DNA from: Candidatus Cloacimonadota bacterium | GTDB taxonomy: Bacteria; Cloacimonadota; Cloacimonadia; Cloacimonadales; WRIO01 | NCBI GenBank assembly: GCA_017998585.1 | Contig: JAGOCT010000158.1 | Location: 1 to 5,061 of the forward strand | Length of the DNA stretch: 5,061 bases | Direction: 5' to 3' | Shown: piece by piece, positions 4,007 through 5,061 of the stretch | Numbering within the stretch: the first letter of the stretch is position 1 | Layout: each line of letters begins with the position of its first letter | Position numbers and translations under genes: made by a program | The notes under the pieces: model-generated | What the model was told of the DNA's origin: nothing | The model's input: only the letters and a program-made list of their open reading frames with translations | Databases searched by the model: none

Positions 4007-5061
4007 GTGAATAAGAAGCATTTTTTATTTGAACTTGGAACAGAAGAAATTCCTGCAGGCTATATTGGCAATGCCATTCAAAAATTTGAAGAACTCATTA
4101 CTCAATCTCTCAGTGAAAATAAATTAAGTTATGAACAAATATTGACTTACACAACGCCACGGCGTATGGCTATTCTTGTAAAAGACCTTCAAATCCAACA
4201 GGCAGATGAAGTCATTGAAAAGACTGGTCCTGCCAAAAAGATTGCCATGGATGATAATGGTCAATTGACGAAACCTGGGCTGGGTTTTGTTCAGGGAGCT
4301 AAAGCCAGACCTGAAGATGTGTTTATCAAGGAAACTCCTAAGGGAGAATACATTGCCGTAAAGGTAGAAATAAAAGGGAAAAGTGTGCAGGATTTACTGC
4401 CTGAGATGCTAAAAAATGCCATTGATAAGATTTATTTTCCTAAATCAATGCGTTGGGGTTCATTGAATATACCATTTGCCCGTCCGATCCGCTGGATCAT
4501 TGCCCTGCTGGACCGGGAAATTATTCCTTTTGAATATGCAGGGATAAAGGCATCCAATATTAGTCAGGGAAATCGTTTTTATCAGTTGGAAAGCAATACG
4601 CTGATATCAAATCCTGATCAGTACTTGACTCAGTTGAGAAAGGTCTTTGTAATTGCTGACCGCGAAGAGAGAAAAGGTCTGATTAGTGAGCAGATGACTT
4701 CTCTTTATAAAGATTCCCGTTTTAAGATTCAGGAAGACCAGAGACTGCTTGATCAGGTGACAGACCTGGTAGAATATCCGACTGCCGTTATCGCTTCTTT
4801 TGAAGCAAAATATCTGAGATTGCCAGAAAAAATTATAACTTCCACACTGACACAAAATCAGAAATATTTCGCTGTTTTAGATGAAAACAATCAATTAACA
4901 AATTACTTTGTTTTTATTTCTAACGGTAACCCTGAACATTCTGATATTATCAGAACAGGTAATGAAAAGGTTGTTCGTGCAAGATTGGAAGACGCAGAGT
5001 TTTATTATGATGAAGACCTGAAAAAGAGACTTGAATACTATGTGCAAAAATTGGATTCAGT
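4007..5061 (+). CDS. glyS: Glycyl-tRNA synthetase beta subunit, 3' end outside the window
   Basis: This is the beta chain of the alpha2-beta2 glycyl-tRNA synthetase. It acts in the cytoplasm with GlyQ (alpha, which holds the catalytic core) to charge tRNA-Gly, and contributes to tRNA recognition. The frame opens with GTG and is uninterrupted for 351 codons to the window edge, about half of the usual 690 or so residues. Family motifs appear in the right order: FELGTEEIPAG (8-18), TTPRRMAILV (49-58), FPKSMRWG (144-151), RPIRW (159-163), ADREERK (217-223), NQKYF (284-288) and GNEKVVRARLEDAEFYYDED (318-337). The start follows an in-frame stop at 3998 and sits at the conserved distance from GTEE. 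The partner glyQ, often immediately upstream, is absent from the 1.3 kb before it, so it must be downstream, elsewhere, or fused. No T-box leader is visible. Confidence 0.97.
   Translation, partial: MNKKHFLFELGTEEIPAGYIGNAIQKFEELITQSLSENKLSYEQILTYTTPRRMAILVKDLQIQQADEVIEKTGPAKKIAMDDNGQLTKPGLGFVQGAKARPEDVFIKETPKGEYIAVKVEIKGKSVQDLLPEMLKNAIDKIYFPKSMRWGSLNIPFARPIRWIIALLDREIIPFEYAGIKASNISQGNRFYQLESNTLISNPDQYLTQLRKVFVIADREERKGLISEQMTSLYKDSRFKIQEDQRLLDQVTDLVEYPTAVIASFEAKYLRLPEKIITSTLTQNQKYFAVLDENNQLTNYFVFISNGNPEHSDIIRTGNEKVVRARLEDAEFYYDEDLKKRLEYYVQKLDS

Noticed and set aside
4607..4855. 82-codon minus-strand frame inside glyS
   Set aside because: It is antisense to conserved GlyS motifs, and no independent evidence supports it.

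Overview
The window reads as chromosomal DNA from a low-GC bacterium, with all recognisable genes on the + strand. The left edge cuts a prolyl oligopeptidase gene (S9A family). A complete GNAT-type acetyltransferase gene follows, then about 1.3 kb with no convincing gene. The right edge cuts glyS, the beta subunit of the two-subunit glycyl-tRNA synthetase. A separate GlyS beta chain argues against groups that use the single-chain alpha2 enzyme, such as most Bacteroidota. The host may be a little-studied Gram-negative lineage; Cloacimonadota-like is only a guess, based on the style of the intergenic repeats.

Layout. 1-1810: prolyl oligopeptidase lacking roughly 90-100 N-terminal residues, with the catalytic triad intact. 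1811-1976: a short gap filled with repeats, namely a 9-bp tandem repeat and a 71-bp imperfect palindrome. 1977-2663: the acetyltransferase, with a strong ribosome binding site. 2664-2756: two near-identical 23-nt repeats exactly 60 bp apart, whose core is the inverse of the repeat upstream of the acetyltransferase. 2757-4006: intergenic DNA. It holds a 124-nt segment that could fold as a cloverleaf (11-bp closing stem around three hairpins), two doubtful small frames, an 11-bp-phased purine-rich tandem repeat, and nested inverted repeats just before glyS. 4007-5061: the N-terminal half of glyS.

The genes show no shared pathway: peptide breakdown, an unidentified acetylation, and tRNA charging. 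They are separated by repeat-rich gaps, so a common operon is unlikely. The unusual content is the repeat landscape, not the proteins. I see no CRISPR array, transposase, defence system, tRNA or rRNA. Nothing here can be called a new system on sequence alone; the cloverleaf-forming repeat and the repeat-flanked acetyltransferase are the two items most worth a second look.
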